Source: Hormiphora californensis (taxonomy: Eukaryota; Ctenophora; Tentaculata; Cydippida; Pleurobrachiidae). Taken from it: a stretch of 64,000 nucleotides of DNA. The DNA is taken from assembly GCA_020137815.1 (NCBI GenBank), contig CM035361.1, positions 4,802,085 to 4,866,084 of the forward strand, given 5' to 3'. Both the position numbers and the translations under genes were made by a program. This document shows positions 34,015 through 44,140 of the stretch, piece after piece (positions within the stretch are counted from its first letter, which is position 1; every line of letters starts with the position of its first letter). The notes under the pieces are model-generated. The model made no database searches, was not told the origin of the DNA, and saw nothing but the letters and a program-made list of their open reading frames with translations.

Positions 34015-35683
34015 CATCGTTGTGGTAGATAAACAATTGTTTTGGTGGAAACGATTCGACACAATACATTTTATCGTCAACGATCTATCACGTGACACAA
34101 ATACCCATAGATGGTATGCCCATAATCCATATATGGTGTGTTTTACTCACGTGATATCTTTGCATGTTCCAGTGAAAATGTAGACTAAAACTCCCACAAA
34201 TGAAGCGTAGAGTCCATAGTTAGGTGGTAACTCTGAAATTAGTTATATATAGGTTAGTTATTCGAGTATTCTACAGTCGGACCCCGATTTAACGGCACCC
34301 TCGGGGGAAAGGGTTTTGTCCGTTAAATCGGGGTGTCCGTTAAATCGGGGTAGAGCATATTTGGCCCATAAAACTCTATTTTTGTCCAAAATGCTATACT
34401 AAAACACCTCTAAGTGTTAAATGCAATGTCCATGTATTGATTACATGATCATTTCTGATTAGAAAAAGAAAGTAATTTCAAAATAATTTCAAAATAAGTT
34501 ATAAAAATTTTCTAAGGTACTATATCAACCATGTCCGAATCGTTTATCGAATCAGTGCATCTTATTGCATGTCTTGCTGCTAATTAGACGAACCGATACG
34601 TGATACCATGCCGAATCGGGGCACTTTAAGCGGGGTGATGAAGAATTTGAATTTCAAAATATATTTTTCTCTGAAAATTCATGGGGAGCACCGATCAAAG
34701 CACTGACAATCATTCTGTAAAATTTTGCAAAAAAAAGTTATGAAAATTTTTCAAAGGTATATCAACCACGTCCGAATCGTGTTTCGAATCAGTGCATCTT
34801 ATCGCACGTCCTGTCGCTAATTAGACGATTCGAAACGAACCGATACGTGATCCCCATGAGGCCAGTTTAACAAGCGTCAAAATTGCGATTCGATGGGTCT
34901 CATGGGGATCACATATCTGTTCGTTTCAAACCGTCTAATTACCGGCAAGACATGCAATAAGATGCACCGATTCGAAACACGATTCGGACGTGGTTTTTCA
35001 AAAAAATTTCAAAAAAAAATTTTTGGGGGAAATTTATCCTGCCGTTAAATCGGGGTGCCGCTAAATCGGGGGCCGTTAAATCGGGGTCCGACTGTATATA
35101 TAATATAGTTAGAGTATTTCATGCTGAGGTATGAGAGTATAAAAAACATGAAAGAGTTTGACCGGATATGAAAAAGAAAATATGCATTGGAAATAATGTA
35201 AACCCGGAAAATCAAGGGACAAGGGGATATTTATGTATAGGTTTTGCTACCCCATTTCTCTCTCCACATACATGACAGGAAATTACAGGCTGCCTCCTAA
35301 AACCTTGTCTATAGGTAATGTAACTTGTTTGAAAATATATTGCAATACGCATTAAAACTACCTGCTAAGTGAGCGTACGCCAACCCTTGAGGTATTACCA
35401 TCATACCGACTGTGAGACCTGTAAAAGCGTTAAATTATTATTAAATGTGAATATATTTGAAGAGGAATCTATCCGAAGTCTATTAAAACACTATTTTGGT
35501 TTCTAAAACTAGGAAAAAGGAAATTGTTATTGAAGCCAGTGGGCTTACTAGTATGTACATACCTGCTATAATGTCTCCTTGCAGGCATTTCAGATTGTAA
35601 CCTCGGATCCAATCTATACATGGCACTTTTGAGCGTAGGTATCGTCGAATCTTGGACCCGCTACATAGCCCCCCTGTTTCCAT
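16894..35683 (-). CDS. SLC26/SulP anion transporter with inserted trefoil domain (19 exons)
   Basis: Exons on the minus strand: 35683-35563, 35418-35362, 34232-34151, 26036-25937, 25836-25700, 25057-24914, 24026-23893 (or alternatively 22964-22834), 22383-22297, 22214-22056, 20706-20600, 20510-20439, 20286-20186, 20096-19980, 19791-19689, 19323-19255, 19084-18987, 17547-17476, 17283-17170, 17064-16894. The model predicts about 681 residues. Family hallmarks are plain: GDIIAG, IPQGLAYA, PPNYGLYASF, TIGPTAIMSQ, GFTTAAALSIGFGQ, the GQITGGLPRP loop, NSQELIALG, TGSFSRTALN, SGVKTPLGGL, and a C-terminal STAS domain with VIDFTTVSFADTTGLDKI. It should be a plasma-membrane exchanger of sulfate, halide or bicarbonate; substrate cannot be read from sequence. 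The start is taken at 35683, just after a TAG acceptor, so an upstream exon or trans-splice site is possible. Exon 16 is 98 nt where 99 is needed. Confidence 0.88.
17587..18864. mobile_element. TTAA-flanked foldback element, 1.27 kb
   Basis: TTAA at 17587-17590 and 18861-18864 bracket an element with ends GGGTACACC and GGTGTACCC. The arms are almost perfectly complementary over about 600 bp each, meeting near 18,235. TTAA duplications are typical of piggyBac- and Kolobok-type transposition. It shares end and sub-terminal blocks (CCTCAAATATGCAATTTTAG, GAATTCATATTTTTGCT) with the element at 27,848-29,237. The matching 77-codon frames on both strands come from the two arms and are not genes. It lies in an SLC26 intron. 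Confidence 0.88.
18987..19084 (-). pseudogene. SLC26 STAS exon with one-base frameshift
   Basis: Splice sites are good (ttcag acceptor, gtttgt donor) and both flanking exons are phase 0, yet the exon is 98 nt. Read in phase, it begins GALWYLGAFTVKEKCQQ, which fits the second strand of a STAS domain, then hits a stop. One frame over, the rest reads MINGTYNKDNPKLGPK and joins correctly to VNAIVIDF in the next exon. One base therefore appears missing near the middle (around 19030-19036). It may be an assembly error, an allelic null, or a truncated STAS domain; the rest of the gene looks intact. Confidence 0.75.
19327..19456. repeat. (AG)n microsatellite beside an SLC26 exon
   Basis: About 130 bp of AG repeats begin four bases outside the exon at 19255-19323. 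On the gene strand they form the CT-rich polypyrimidine tract of its acceptor, so the repeat probably serves as the splice tract. Confidence 0.9.
20739..22012. mobile_element. TA-flanked foldback element, 1.27 kb, near-identical arms
   Basis: TA flanks an element with ends CTGTGTGATTTTAAATGACT and its complement. The arms pair over about 600 bp with few mismatches and meet at an (AG)n(TG)n loop near 21,345-21,395. The flanks, ACCATA on the left and TATGGGCATCACGTG on the right, join to a CCATATATGG box, so the element landed inside one of the intronic E-box/CArG units. The high arm identity suggests recent activity. Confidence 0.85.
22056..22214 (-). CDS. Symmetric (phase 1-1) exon coding for a P-type trefoil domain within SLC26
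   Basis: This 159-nt exon codes for 53 residues with the trefoil (P-type) pattern: C, then an R with WTC, a further C, the diagnostic GCCWDS, and a closing CYSK. All six cysteines are present (SYCEV, RWTCL, AHCKD, GCC double Cys, QCY). It joins GMWNHD on the upstream side to FEFSQVISGSI, the start of the next transmembrane segment, downstream. That is the loop between segments 7 and 8, predicted to be extracellular in the SLC26 fold, where disulfides could form. A phase 1-1 exon equal to one extracellular domain is the classic unit of exon shuffling. Phase and splice sites (aattag acceptor, gtaaga donor) fit the transporter frame exactly. Confidence 0.87.
22834..22964 (-). CDS. SLC26 alternative transmembrane exon, copy b
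   Basis: This 131-nt exon enters in phase 2 and leaves in phase 1, exactly as copy a does. It codes for a loop plus a hydrophobic segment (AVWFVGISRNIVVVLGALSI) in the segment 6-7 region of the transporter. It aligns with copy a around the shared V/I-SRNI core. Since the two can substitute for each other without breaking frame, mutually exclusive use is likely. If both were included the frame would be lost. Confidence 0.8.
23041..23106 (-). pseudogene. Relic third copy of the SLC26 alternative exon
   Basis: On the minus strand an acceptor-like TAG precedes a frame ending QKALGIT, which matches the RKALGIT part of copy b. Homology then breaks off where an E-box/CArG unit begins. The phase at its acceptor does not fit, and the transmembrane half is missing, so it is a decayed exon copy lying between the two usable ones. 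Confidence 0.6.
23315..23718. repeat. Foldback element, 0.4 kb
   Basis: GGTTGTGTTGAGACTCC at the left and its complement at the right, with paired TAGTTTGGGCGGAAATGACC blocks, form a hairpin with a loop near 23,500. It lies between the alternative SLC26 exons. Confidence 0.75.
23893..24026 (-). CDS. SLC26 alternative transmembrane exon, copy a
   Basis: This 134-nt exon has the same entry and exit phases as copy b (2 in, 1 out) and codes for VLWFMGVSRNIIIVLAATIT in the segment 6-7 region. The upstream exon ends AG and the next begins AT after one G, so either copy restores an open frame. It is closer to the upstream exon (24914-25057). Sequence divergence between the copies covers the loop more than the membrane core. 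Confidence 0.8.
24788..24914. mobile_element. MITE copy 1 with 10-bp duplication spanning a 5' splice site
   Basis: The element (24798-24904) has ends AGGAACCGACCGAA and TTCGGTCGGTTCCT. The 10-mer GCTTTTTACC flanks it on both sides (24788-24797 and 24905-24914). On the gene strand that 10-mer is the last exon base plus the first nine intron bases of SLC26 exon 6, so the insertion duplicated the donor site. It is nearly identical to copies at 25583-25689 and 59541-59615. Confidence 0.88.
25573..25699. mobile_element. MITE copy 2 with 10-bp duplication at a 5' splice site
   Basis: The element is 25583-25689, with AGGAACCGACCGGA and TCGGTCGGTTCCT ends. It is flanked by GGTACTTTAC at 25573-25582 and 25690-25699. 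The right copy is the first ten intron bases after SLC26 exon 5 (25700-25836). Length and TIR agree with copy 1. The 10-bp duplication suggests a Mutator-like mechanism. Confidence 0.88.
26191..26233. repeat. (TC)n microsatellite at the LINE 3' side
   Basis: About 43 bp of pure TC repeats between SLC26 exon 4 and the 3' end of the RLE LINE. Further GA/CT repeats lie on the far side of the LINE (33.1-34.0 kb). Confidence 0.9.
26600..31700 (-). mobile_element. RLE-type LINE (R4/R2-like), nearly full length, inside SLC26 intron 3
   Basis: Reading on the minus strand: an N-terminal frame (31700-31416) and a second (31298-30768) each hold a Myb-like Trp-rich DNA-binding repeat, joined by a proline run. 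Reverse transcriptase follows (30553-29240) with NWSSPGIDGLHAFWIK, FRPITCLPNLWKL, SFIDYQKAYDSIPHSW and the catalytic YMDDLKLYA. The C-terminal part (27843-26646) carries a zinc knuckle (CRICNQHNESVEHILNGC) and a restriction-like endonuclease signature (KPDLVLL, then LLIDVAVPKD). This order is that of single-ORF, endonuclease-C-terminal LINEs. Defects seen are a 13-bp duplication near 30616-30634, which shifts the frame, and a TTAA foldback inserted at 27844. Exact ends are not certain. Confidence 0.85.
27844..29241. mobile_element. TTAA-flanked foldback element inserted in the LINE ORF, 1.39 kb
   Basis: TTAA at 27844-27847 and 29238-29241 brackets ends GGGTACGCTAACC and its complement. The arms are about 620 bp each and highly similar. 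The LINE frame reads up to one TTAA (EMKAKV) and resumes directly after the other (TEYTRRLKKL) in the same frame, so the site is a clean insertion and would be open without it. It belongs to the same family as 17,591-18,860. Confidence 0.9.
31960..32730. repeat. Minisatellite, units of about 23 bp with higher-order pattern
   Basis: Variants of ACTATCCTCTCTGGAACGGG are repeated about 30 times, alternating GGAACGGGGTA, GGGACGGGGCA and GTGAAGCGGGGTA types in a recurring order. The array directly abuts the 5' side of the LINE. Weak GGAACGG repeats also occur in the LINE's 3' flank (26,490-26,600), so the array may be a LINE 5' region feature. Confidence 0.85.
33090..34012. repeat. Degenerate GA/GC-rich simple-sequence tract
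   Basis: About 0.8 kb of GAGAGCGCGAGAG-type sequence, with clean (CT)n at 33982-34012. The long Arg/Glu and Ser/Leu reading frames on both strands are by-products of this composition. There is no gene evidence. Confidence 0.9.
34272..35096. mobile_element. Tigger/pogo-like foldback MITE, TA duplication
   Basis: TA flanks ends CAGTCGGACCCCGATTTAAC and its complement; the GTTAAATCGGGGT unit is repeated two or three times in each arm. CAGT-type ends with GGACCCCG followed by an AT-rich block are characteristic of pogo/Tigger elements. No transposase remains. Confidence 0.8.
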
Positions 35684-36417
35684 TCCACCCTAGAGTGAAT
35701 GTTCTTTAAGATAACTTAATTACTAATTAGGGAGACATACTTCAAAATGCTTAGCTCGAGGGACGAGGTTGCATCGCCAAGGAGAATCGTGGGGTCTGTG
35801 AGAGTTCAATTCAATGGCAATTGGCAGTGCATTTTGGACCTAATCAAGTTAAAAACTTTGTAACTTTGTAATCAACTTCATATATCAACATATAATGGTG
35901 TCAGTCCAATCGAACATCCCCCGCACAAACAGTCCCACGGGACCATTCCAGAATTGAATTGTTGTTTTGACGGCTGTATCCGGCGCGGTGTATAATGTGA
36001 TTGGAGCTCCATTGGATAAAACAAAAATGATTAGAGGTATGTAATACGACTCATACAAACCGCAAGGCGAGAACAGCGGGCCTCAGATGAAATCTCGGAA
36101 AACTTTAAAAACTTGCCGGAAATTCCGTAAAAAAATTTGCCACAAATTTGGGTTTTGATTTGGATTTTGACTGCGCGGCTCTCAAATGCAGCGTAATTTT
36201 TAAACGCGCGCGTCCGCGCGCACCTCGAACTGGGCTGGATTTATTTTTTATGAGGCCCCTCGGAAATGTTCAAGTCATGCACAATCAAGAGGGATCCCTA
36301 AAAAAGTTCAGTATTTACACAGAGTTTACACAGTCTTTAATGTCGGATTTTTTGAAGTTGTCACCCCAAAATGACCGCGCATGTGAAATTTATCAATTTT
36401 GACGCGCACACCACACG

Positions 36418-37309
36418 TTAACCCTTTGGGGACGATAAGCCCCCTGTCGACAGAATTCTCTAAAACTTTCTGGAGACACTCACTTTGAACCTACTTGAAC
36501 GCAGGAAAAGGAATTTTGGTTCTACCACCTGTATTTCTATTGGGTCACCTGTGACCCAATCGTCCCCTAACGCTAAAATAGGAATTGAGATTTTGCCGCT
36601 ATTTTGCCCGATAACTCGAAAACCGCTCATTTTAGACCCTATGTTTGTTCATAACACTTATATAAACCCGGCCATTCTGCACAGTTTGCACACCTATGGG
36701 CCTCTCTATCTCATCTGTAGCCGATTTTAGAATTTCAAAATTGGCCGAGATGAAAAATTTTCTGAAGGAGCACGGATCTCAAAAATTTTTTCATCGACTC
36801 CCTAAGATGTTGAGATAACAATGATGGAGTCGTTTGGTCGCTAGCACCTGTTTAAAAAATGCCGTTTTAGACTTTTATCGGGGGCCATTCCTTTAGAAAT
36901 GCTCGTAAAATGCAAATTCCTGTTTTAGCGTTAGGGGACGATTGGGTCACAGGTGACCCAGCACTTTGAAGGCCTCTGAGAGGCACAAAATTTGGAATAT
37001 CACCCTGAAACTTTACCCCGGGGTAAAATACACACTTTTCTTGCATTTTCCAAGTCCATTTTAAGTATACTCGTACCAATTTTGAGATATGGCCATTATT
37101 AAACTACCCCTTTTGCCTACCAAATGCACTGTTTTAGCCCTGTTTTCCAAAGTCGACAACTTCAGAGGCTCAAAACGACCTCAAAATGCTAGAAAAATGT
37201 ATGGTTCAACCCTGGAAACGATTTAAAACTTTCAAATATGGTCTAGAAAGACGCTATATGGGTTCAAAGTTGTGGGTCACCTGTGACCCAATCGTCTCCA
37301 AAGGGTTAA
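36418..37309. mobile_element. TTAA-flanked element nested in the 2.6-kb foldback
   Basis: TTAA at 36418-36421 and 37306-37309 with ends CCCTTTGGGGACGA and TCGTCTCCAAAGGG. The undisturbed site CACGTTAACATGTG is visible in the opposite arm at about 37,666-37,679. Internal GGGTCACCTGTGACCCAATCG palindromes repeat near 36,542, 36,942 and 37,274. Confidence 0.8.
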
Positions 37310-37780
37310 CATGTGATGTGACGCGCAAAAACATTCCGCGCACGAAAAGGGGGGTGACAACTTCAAAAAATCCGACTTTACACAGTCGTTACACCCAGAG
37401 CGCCCGCGCCGCTCTGGGTGTAAAGACTGCGTCTTTCGCACTCGATTTGCAGCGTTTTCGGAAACTTTTTTCGCCGCAGCGCTCAATTTACTCAATTGTG
37501 CAGCACACAATCCAATATTTTCGTAGAAAAAGCCGCAAAACGCAGCACGCGACGCTCTGGATGTAATGACTGTGTAAAGACTGTGTAAAGTCCATTTTTA
37601 TTCAACTGTTCACCCTCCAACTCGTGCGCGTGCGATATTTTAATTTACGCTGCGCGCGCTACACGTTAACATGTGATAAACGCGCAAAACAATTCCGCGC
37701 ACGACTTTGGGGGGTGAACAGTTGAAAAAAAATGGAGTATAAACTCTGTGTAAATACTGAACTTTTTTAGGGATCCCTAG

Positions 37781-38741
37781 TACGGTGGCAGATTCCGTTT
37801 TTTTCAATCAAGTGAAATATTTTTGTTTGAAGTTTTATAAGAATTTTATTTCAAAATAAACATGTCGTTGAAATTATTGGCCGGAATCTGCCACGCGAGT
37901 GGCAGATCTCGGCCAAAATTCTAAAAAAACCTTGGCCAGAATCTGCCAACCACGTGGCAGATTCCGGCCAACAAACTGAAACTTACTTATATCAAAGCGA
38001 AAACCGCTGTACCCGACTAATTTTGATACGCTGAATCACGTAAGCAACTTTTCCAATCCCTCAGAGGTCGGGAAAGTGTCCTAATTGAGCATAATAGGGT
38101 CTAATTGACCCCACTTACAACTTTTCACCTGGAAACGATAGACGCTTATGTGAAGGTACTTTTCCGAGTAATTTTGATACGCTGAATCACGTAAGCAACT
38201 TTTCCAAGCCCTCCGAGGTCGGGAATTTGGCCTAATTAAGTATAATTAGGTCTAATTGGCCTTAATTGCTCAATTAGGGCACTTTCCCGACCTCAGGGGG
38301 TATTGAAAAATAGCTTACGTGATTCAGCTTATCAAAATTAGTCGGAAAAGTGCCTTCACATAAGCGACTATCGTTTCCAGGTGAAAAGTTGTAAGAGGGG
38401 TCAATTAGACCCTATTATGCTCAATTAGGACACTTTCCCGACCTCTGAGGGATTGGAAAAGTTGCTTACGTGATTCAGCGTATCAAAATTAGTCGGGTAT
38501 AGCGGTTTTCGCTTTGATATAAGTAAGTTTCAGTTTGTTGGCCGGAATCTGCCACGTGGTTGGCAGATTCTGGCCAAGGTTTTTTTAGAATCTTGGCCGA
38601 GATCTGCCACTCGCATGGCAGATTCCGGCCAATAATTTTAACGGCATGTTTATTTTTATTTTGAAATAATTTTTTTATAAAACTTCAAGCAAAAATATTT
38701 CACTTGACTAAAAAAACACTTGGCCGGAATCTGCCACCGTA
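37781..38741. mobile_element. TA-flanked foldback nested in the 2.6-kb element
   Basis: TA flanks ends CGGTGGCAGATTCCG and CGGAATCTGCCACCG. The TTGGCCGGAATCTGCCAC block is repeated twice in each arm, and the arms meet near 38,260. Confidence 0.8.
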
Positions 38742-38956
38742 ATCAAGTCACGCCCACCAATCACAGCTCAGAACGCGCGAAGCACTCCGCACGTTCTGAG
38801 CTGTGATTGGTGGGCGTGACTTGATTGTGCATGACTTGAACATTTCCGAGGGGCCTCATACTAAATTTAAAACTTCAAAACTTCAACACGCAAAACTTCA
38901 AAAACTTCAAACTTTTAAAGGACAAAGGTATGCTATAACAACGTTTTACCTCACGG

Positions 38957-41353
38957 TCACCTACACTGTTCAGATCTCAGCGACACTATCTCATCGTTTA
39001 TCAGCACCATAGGAATTCCTAGACTTCCACTCCTCTCTTTTCTTCCTTCTGGAGGAGCGAGATTGTCCCCTGATGTGTCTCCACTCGATCTACCCTGTTC
39101 TCCTGATCGCCGTATCTTTCTCACCCGATTCTTAATTCCTCTTTTCATTTTCAGGAGGGGTGAAGCTGATTCCTCCTGTTCTTGTCGGTGTCTTCGAACT
39201 CTCAGTTCGTCGGAAATCATTGCAAATAGCTGAACACACAGCTCGGCCAGTAGCTTTCTATCCAAGTTTGCTGATAGGACCTCCAAAATAAAGCGAATAG
39301 AGCTGCTCGACCCAAAATACAATTTCCGAATAGTCGGTAGGGATTTGTGTTTCTGGAGTCCACTGTTTACGAGAAACGAATTCAAATGAAAACCGGGAAG
39401 CATAAGTTTTGCTAGCGTTATTAGGCAAGTTATGATGTTGAGAAGGAGGGATGCAAAGAGGAAGAACCAGTAGATAAGGAAGATGTACTGATTTAACATG
39501 TTGATCCCCAGCATACACATACCCTTATCAACCTCCATGCCTGAAACAAGGAATGAGATATTTATATTAGTAGCTTTATCTGTGTTCATATTATGTGAAA
39601 GGGAAACGTTCACTAATTGTGCAAAAGAGGAAAATCACTATTCAGAAAGGATAAAGAAAGATTTCTAAAATAATAATTATTAGTTTACCTGACACTCCGT
39701 AACGTTTAAGCTCGCACGCTGCAACTTTCGGGAAAATTTTCTCCTGGATTAGACTCCTCATGTTATTCAATGGTGATGATCCCTGAGAGATTTAAATTTA
39801 CACATGTTTAATTTCCCACTGTAGACCACTTTTTCCGTCCTATACTACTGACCAACATTAGATTGAACTAAGATCATCATATATGGCAATATTCAATATT
39901 TATAATTGTGGGCCCCTCTTACTAGCACATACATGCCCGCAGCGTATGTCTACTTTCTAATTTTTATTTGTATACCTCCCATAGAAGCCCGTATTTGGCA
40001 AAAGAATCAAATTTGAACATCTTCTGAGTCAAATAGATGGTAGATACAGACACGGTCAAGTACAAGACCTGAAACGAAACATTTTGTTAATTATACAAAC
40101 AACGTAGACAGGCCTGTACAGGATTTCTCAACACCATAATATGTAATTTAGTTCATTGAACACATCTCACTTTAACTGCAATGGCGACAATCCCAAGGCG
40201 GTGGGCGACAGTCAAAGAGCTGTAGAGGGAGTTTCGGTTTAGGCAGACGGACGATTGGAGGTACAGCCACACGCACCCTCTCCTGATGAGCTCTTTCTTC
40301 TCTCTCCCATCCTCAACCTGAAGAAGAGTGTCCCGTGATATATACATATAATATGCCCATATTTGGTCTGGATCACGTGGTATGCCCATATATGGTGCCT
40401 GGAATAAATGTTTACCGGGTTTTGTAGAAGGTCAATTATCTCCTTGAGTCGGTTGAATCCCCACAGTTTATACATCTTGTAAGGGAAGAAGAAAAACGCT
40501 GAAGTCATCCAAAAATAGAACATAACAAATGGGTACCTGTGGGAGAAATGTTTATTAGTTAACTCCATATATGGGCATCACGTGACACACTCCATTGATA
40601 GACATTTATACCTACCAGGTATGGTAAATTCGAGTGAAAGGTTTAACTTCGTGTGATTTTGGGCAGTTTATCTTGCTCCCGTTCAGCAGTTGGTACTCCA
40701 TGCACGCGGGTATCTCCTCTGGCAGTATTCCTGTTGAATTAATTCAGTTCATCAATGATCAACGGTTCATTATTAAAACGTAAAACTAGAAAGACGGACA
40801 GAAAAACAGTCAGTTTTTAAAACAGAGAGACGCACACAGACAGACAGACAGATAGACAGACGACAGACAGACAGACATGTCTGCAGACAGACACAGACAT
40901 ACAGACGCTAACCAGGATAAGGGCTGACAACATTACTCATTTCATAAGCCTCTTTCAAAGTGTAAATTCCCCTAGCCCAACACCAGTCTTCTGCGAACCT
41001 TTCTCTTTGCGGGGGAAAACCATCACAAGCTATACTGGGTCCACCCAGAAGCTGTCTGAAATTACAAATTAAAGTAATTTTAGAACTGCCAATTTGTTGT
41101 TTTTTACCTAAAAAGGATAGTTTTGAGATGGTTGACATAAAAAACGATGTGAGTGACTCATTCATATGCCCAAATATAGAACCAAGTGATGCCCACATAT
41201 GGAAGCATACCTGATAGTAAGAACAACGGCAAAGGTCAGAGAGAGGTAGAACATAAAGACTCGGTTGAACTGTGCGTACCAGTCGTCAATGTTAATCGCC
41301 TTCACAGGAGCAGTGCAGCGCCCAACAACGGGAAACAGCACTTCTAGTCCCAT
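38957..41353 (-). CDS. Innexin (paralogue A), 8 exons, 479 residues
   Basis: Exons: 41353-41211, 41055-40913, 40730-40616, 40536-40416, 40317-40171, 40068-39976, 39782-39689, 39540-38957; all phases agree. It is a gap-junction or hemichannel subunit. TM1 is near residues 31-47 (NRVFMFYLSLTFAVVL). The first extracellular loop has cysteines 58, 73, 105 and 118. TM2 follows the innexin-like YHTWYPFVMFYFW. TM3 is in exon 6, and the second loop has C277 and C294 with the family's FPKVAACELKRYG and MCMLGINMLNQYIF. TM4 leads to a 130-residue basic and Ser-rich cytoplasmic tail. Most innexins have two cysteines in the first loop, so four is unusual. Exons 3 and 4 (115 and 121 nt) match paralogue B exactly in length. 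Confidence 0.9.
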
Positions 41354-41659
41354 GGTTGCTAAAGTGTTTTGTTGTTATGATCTGTGTGTTTGTATTAGTA
41401 AATGCTGTCAGGCCGATGCTCTCAGTGGGGGTTGATGGTTAGGCCGATGCTCTGACCGCAGTCAGGCCAATGCTCTGACAGAGTAAATCATGCGATGTTG
41501 GGGAGAAGCCGAGAAGGTGTCAAAATTATCACAAAACCAACTCAATTTTATAAATATACTCGTTTGAACAATCAACTTTCAGTCTTCCACAATCTGTTAA
41601 TAATGGTCATTGTTCATCCTTCTGATGACTTCCCATATATGGTAACTTCCCATATATGG

Positions 41660-44071
41660 TCATTTCCCCAGATCATTCATTGGATACCAATCCCTGCCTG
41701 GTACATTAAAGATGGGCTGGTAGGCAGAGCTTTGTTGGGGGTTCTTTACCAGTCGTCCCATGTCAATATACCGTAACAGGTACTGCATTAGTTCGTCGCA
41801 CACCTGGGGGGTAAAGATTGGAAAACCCCAGCAGAATTTCCGTTTTTCATTTGAAGCTTTGTTTTAATTCGTTCTGTGGGGAGCGTGGAGATGCAGTACG
41901 ATCAGTTCAAGCGAGATCAACTCGATACAAATGTCAAAGACACAACATTTCTAGATCGCGTCCGCGGCCGTCCATAAATAGCGATCTGTAAACAAGTTCA
42001 GAGGACTCCACCAACAGGAGCCTCCAAACACGGAGTCCCAGGGAGTATATTTAAGTATACTCCCTGGGACTCCTTGCTTGGATATCCTATGGACTATTTA
42101 CGGACCACTTTTTAATTGATTCACGCCTGACACGGTTTATTCAAAATTTAAAGAAAAGGCAAGTGACAACTGTGTGTGAATTGTTCCGGACATGATAATT
42201 TAAGGATAGAAGTACCTTGGGCGAGCAGTTGTTGGCGATGATTCTCAGAATGATGCGTCCTGATCCCCCTATCGTGTGATAAAGTGTCCGTATCCGCGGG
42301 GAATCCTCCACATAGGAACTACCGAGAAACCGTCTGTAACTTATCTCCGGTCGGAGCTCACTTATCTGAAAATAACATCAGATCACGTGATGCCCATGTA
42401 TGGTGTTGGTGGGGTAAACAGTGACGTCATACGTTTGTGTTCTTACCAGAAGAGCCGTGACTCCAACAGCGTTGATCATTATCGATAGCACTACACATAC
42501 CCAATACATTAGGAATAAATACTGATAAAGGACGTTTCCTGGAAAGAAAAATTATAACGCGTTAGTAATACCGCGTTGTTTATACCGCGTGATATGCCCA
42601 TTTATGGTATGCGTGATATATACCTGCTAAAACACACATTCCATTCCATTCTTCCAATCCAGTCGCCCCAAATCGCTTTACCTCACAGGCAACCATTTTG
42701 GGAAAGAGCTTGTGCTCGATTGGAGTTATTAGCCGTGCTGTATCATTCTGAAACATAATACCCATATATGGTGTTGTTTATCACGTGATATGACCATATA
42801 TGGTGTTGTTTATCACGTGATATGACCATATATGGCATTTTGACAGTGTTATACCGGTGCTGGTATGTAGGCATGTTGATAGAGCCACGTTGTACCATAC
42901 TGGTGAAACTGGGCATTTTCTTGGTGAGTGGTAAACATCTTATCCGTTCCTTTGAGTAATAACACGCTAGAAAATAGCCATTTTTGGTAGTTATTTGGAA
43001 ACATATGACCATATATTCGGTAGTAATTCCGGAACATAAATCCATATTTGGTAATGCCTATAAAAGGTAATATATATACCTGATTCCAAGATACAGTACT
43101 TTCATTCCAAGCACTAAAACCAGATACCAGTTCCTCTGTACCACCCCTCGTATGGTGTTTCGTTGTTCAATGTAAACTGAAAACTGGGTGTCCAACCATT
43201 TTGCGGCTCTGTCAATGTAAAACGGAAGTTCGTCCGAGAATTGCGGCTGATAGGTGTTGAGTCAGTGTCAATATCTGTTTTTTATATCGATACAATATTT
43301 GGCCGAAATACTTGATTATCATGAATCAGGTATAGAAGTTCAAGATCTACGACATTGCAGTTTCACGAACTCACGCTATTTTGGAGAATCTGGACAACCT
43401 CCTTGACCTTTCTCAGCCCGCACAGTTTGTACATTCTCCAGGGGAAGAAAAACATGGAGGCAGCAATCCAAAAGTAGAAAATTATTATCGGATACCTACA
43501 GAGGGTTTAAAGTTTAAAAGCAGTTTACACATTATTGTCTCTGCGCACGTCGTTTGTGCCTTTCAAAGTATAGTAGAAATATCATTAAACCCGGATAATA
43601 TCAAGCTTGGATTATGATAACTTTGGTGATGTGGGAAACTGGGATACTTACCATTTCAAGTAAACCCGTTTGAAAGGTTTTATCTCGGAATGTGGCGGAC
43701 ATTCTATCCTTCCCCCACCCACCAGATCTCGCTCTATACACACGTAGAGGTCTTCTGGGATGATTCCTGAAAGTGGGGGGGGGGTTTCAGGGTCATCTGA
43801 CCCTTCCTACCGGTTAGGGAAATTAAACAACAAATTCATGACTGAGTAGCAAGAGTAGTAGTTGGCATCGGAACTAGAGAGCAATTTTTATAAAGTACCT
43901 GGAAATGGGGTGTGCTCCGGGCTAAGATCGTATGCCTCCTTCACTGTATACATTCCCCAGCTCCAGCAATACTCCTCAGCAAACCTTTGGAAGTTCTCTC
44001 TCTTTAGTTAATGTAACAATCTCACTTGTTCTCTCTCTCTAGCTAACATAACAAACTCACTTATCTCTCCT

Positions 44072-44140
<69 letters not shown>

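Larger units (their letters stand above)
36249..38860. mobile_element. Nested foldback element with TGAGGCCCCTCGG ends, 2.6 kb
   Basis: TA flanks ends TGAGGCCCCTCGGAAATGTT and its complement, followed by the AGGGATCCCTA block and a hairpin with GCGAAGCACTCCGC (38,740-38,830). Two further elements are inserted in it (36418-37309 and 37781-38741). A second, shorter family copy is at 53934-54532. It separates SLC26 from innexin A. Confidence 0.85.

Noticed and set aside
39258-39518. An extra 86-codon frame inside innexin A
   Set aside because: Out-of-frame shadow of the last innexin exon.
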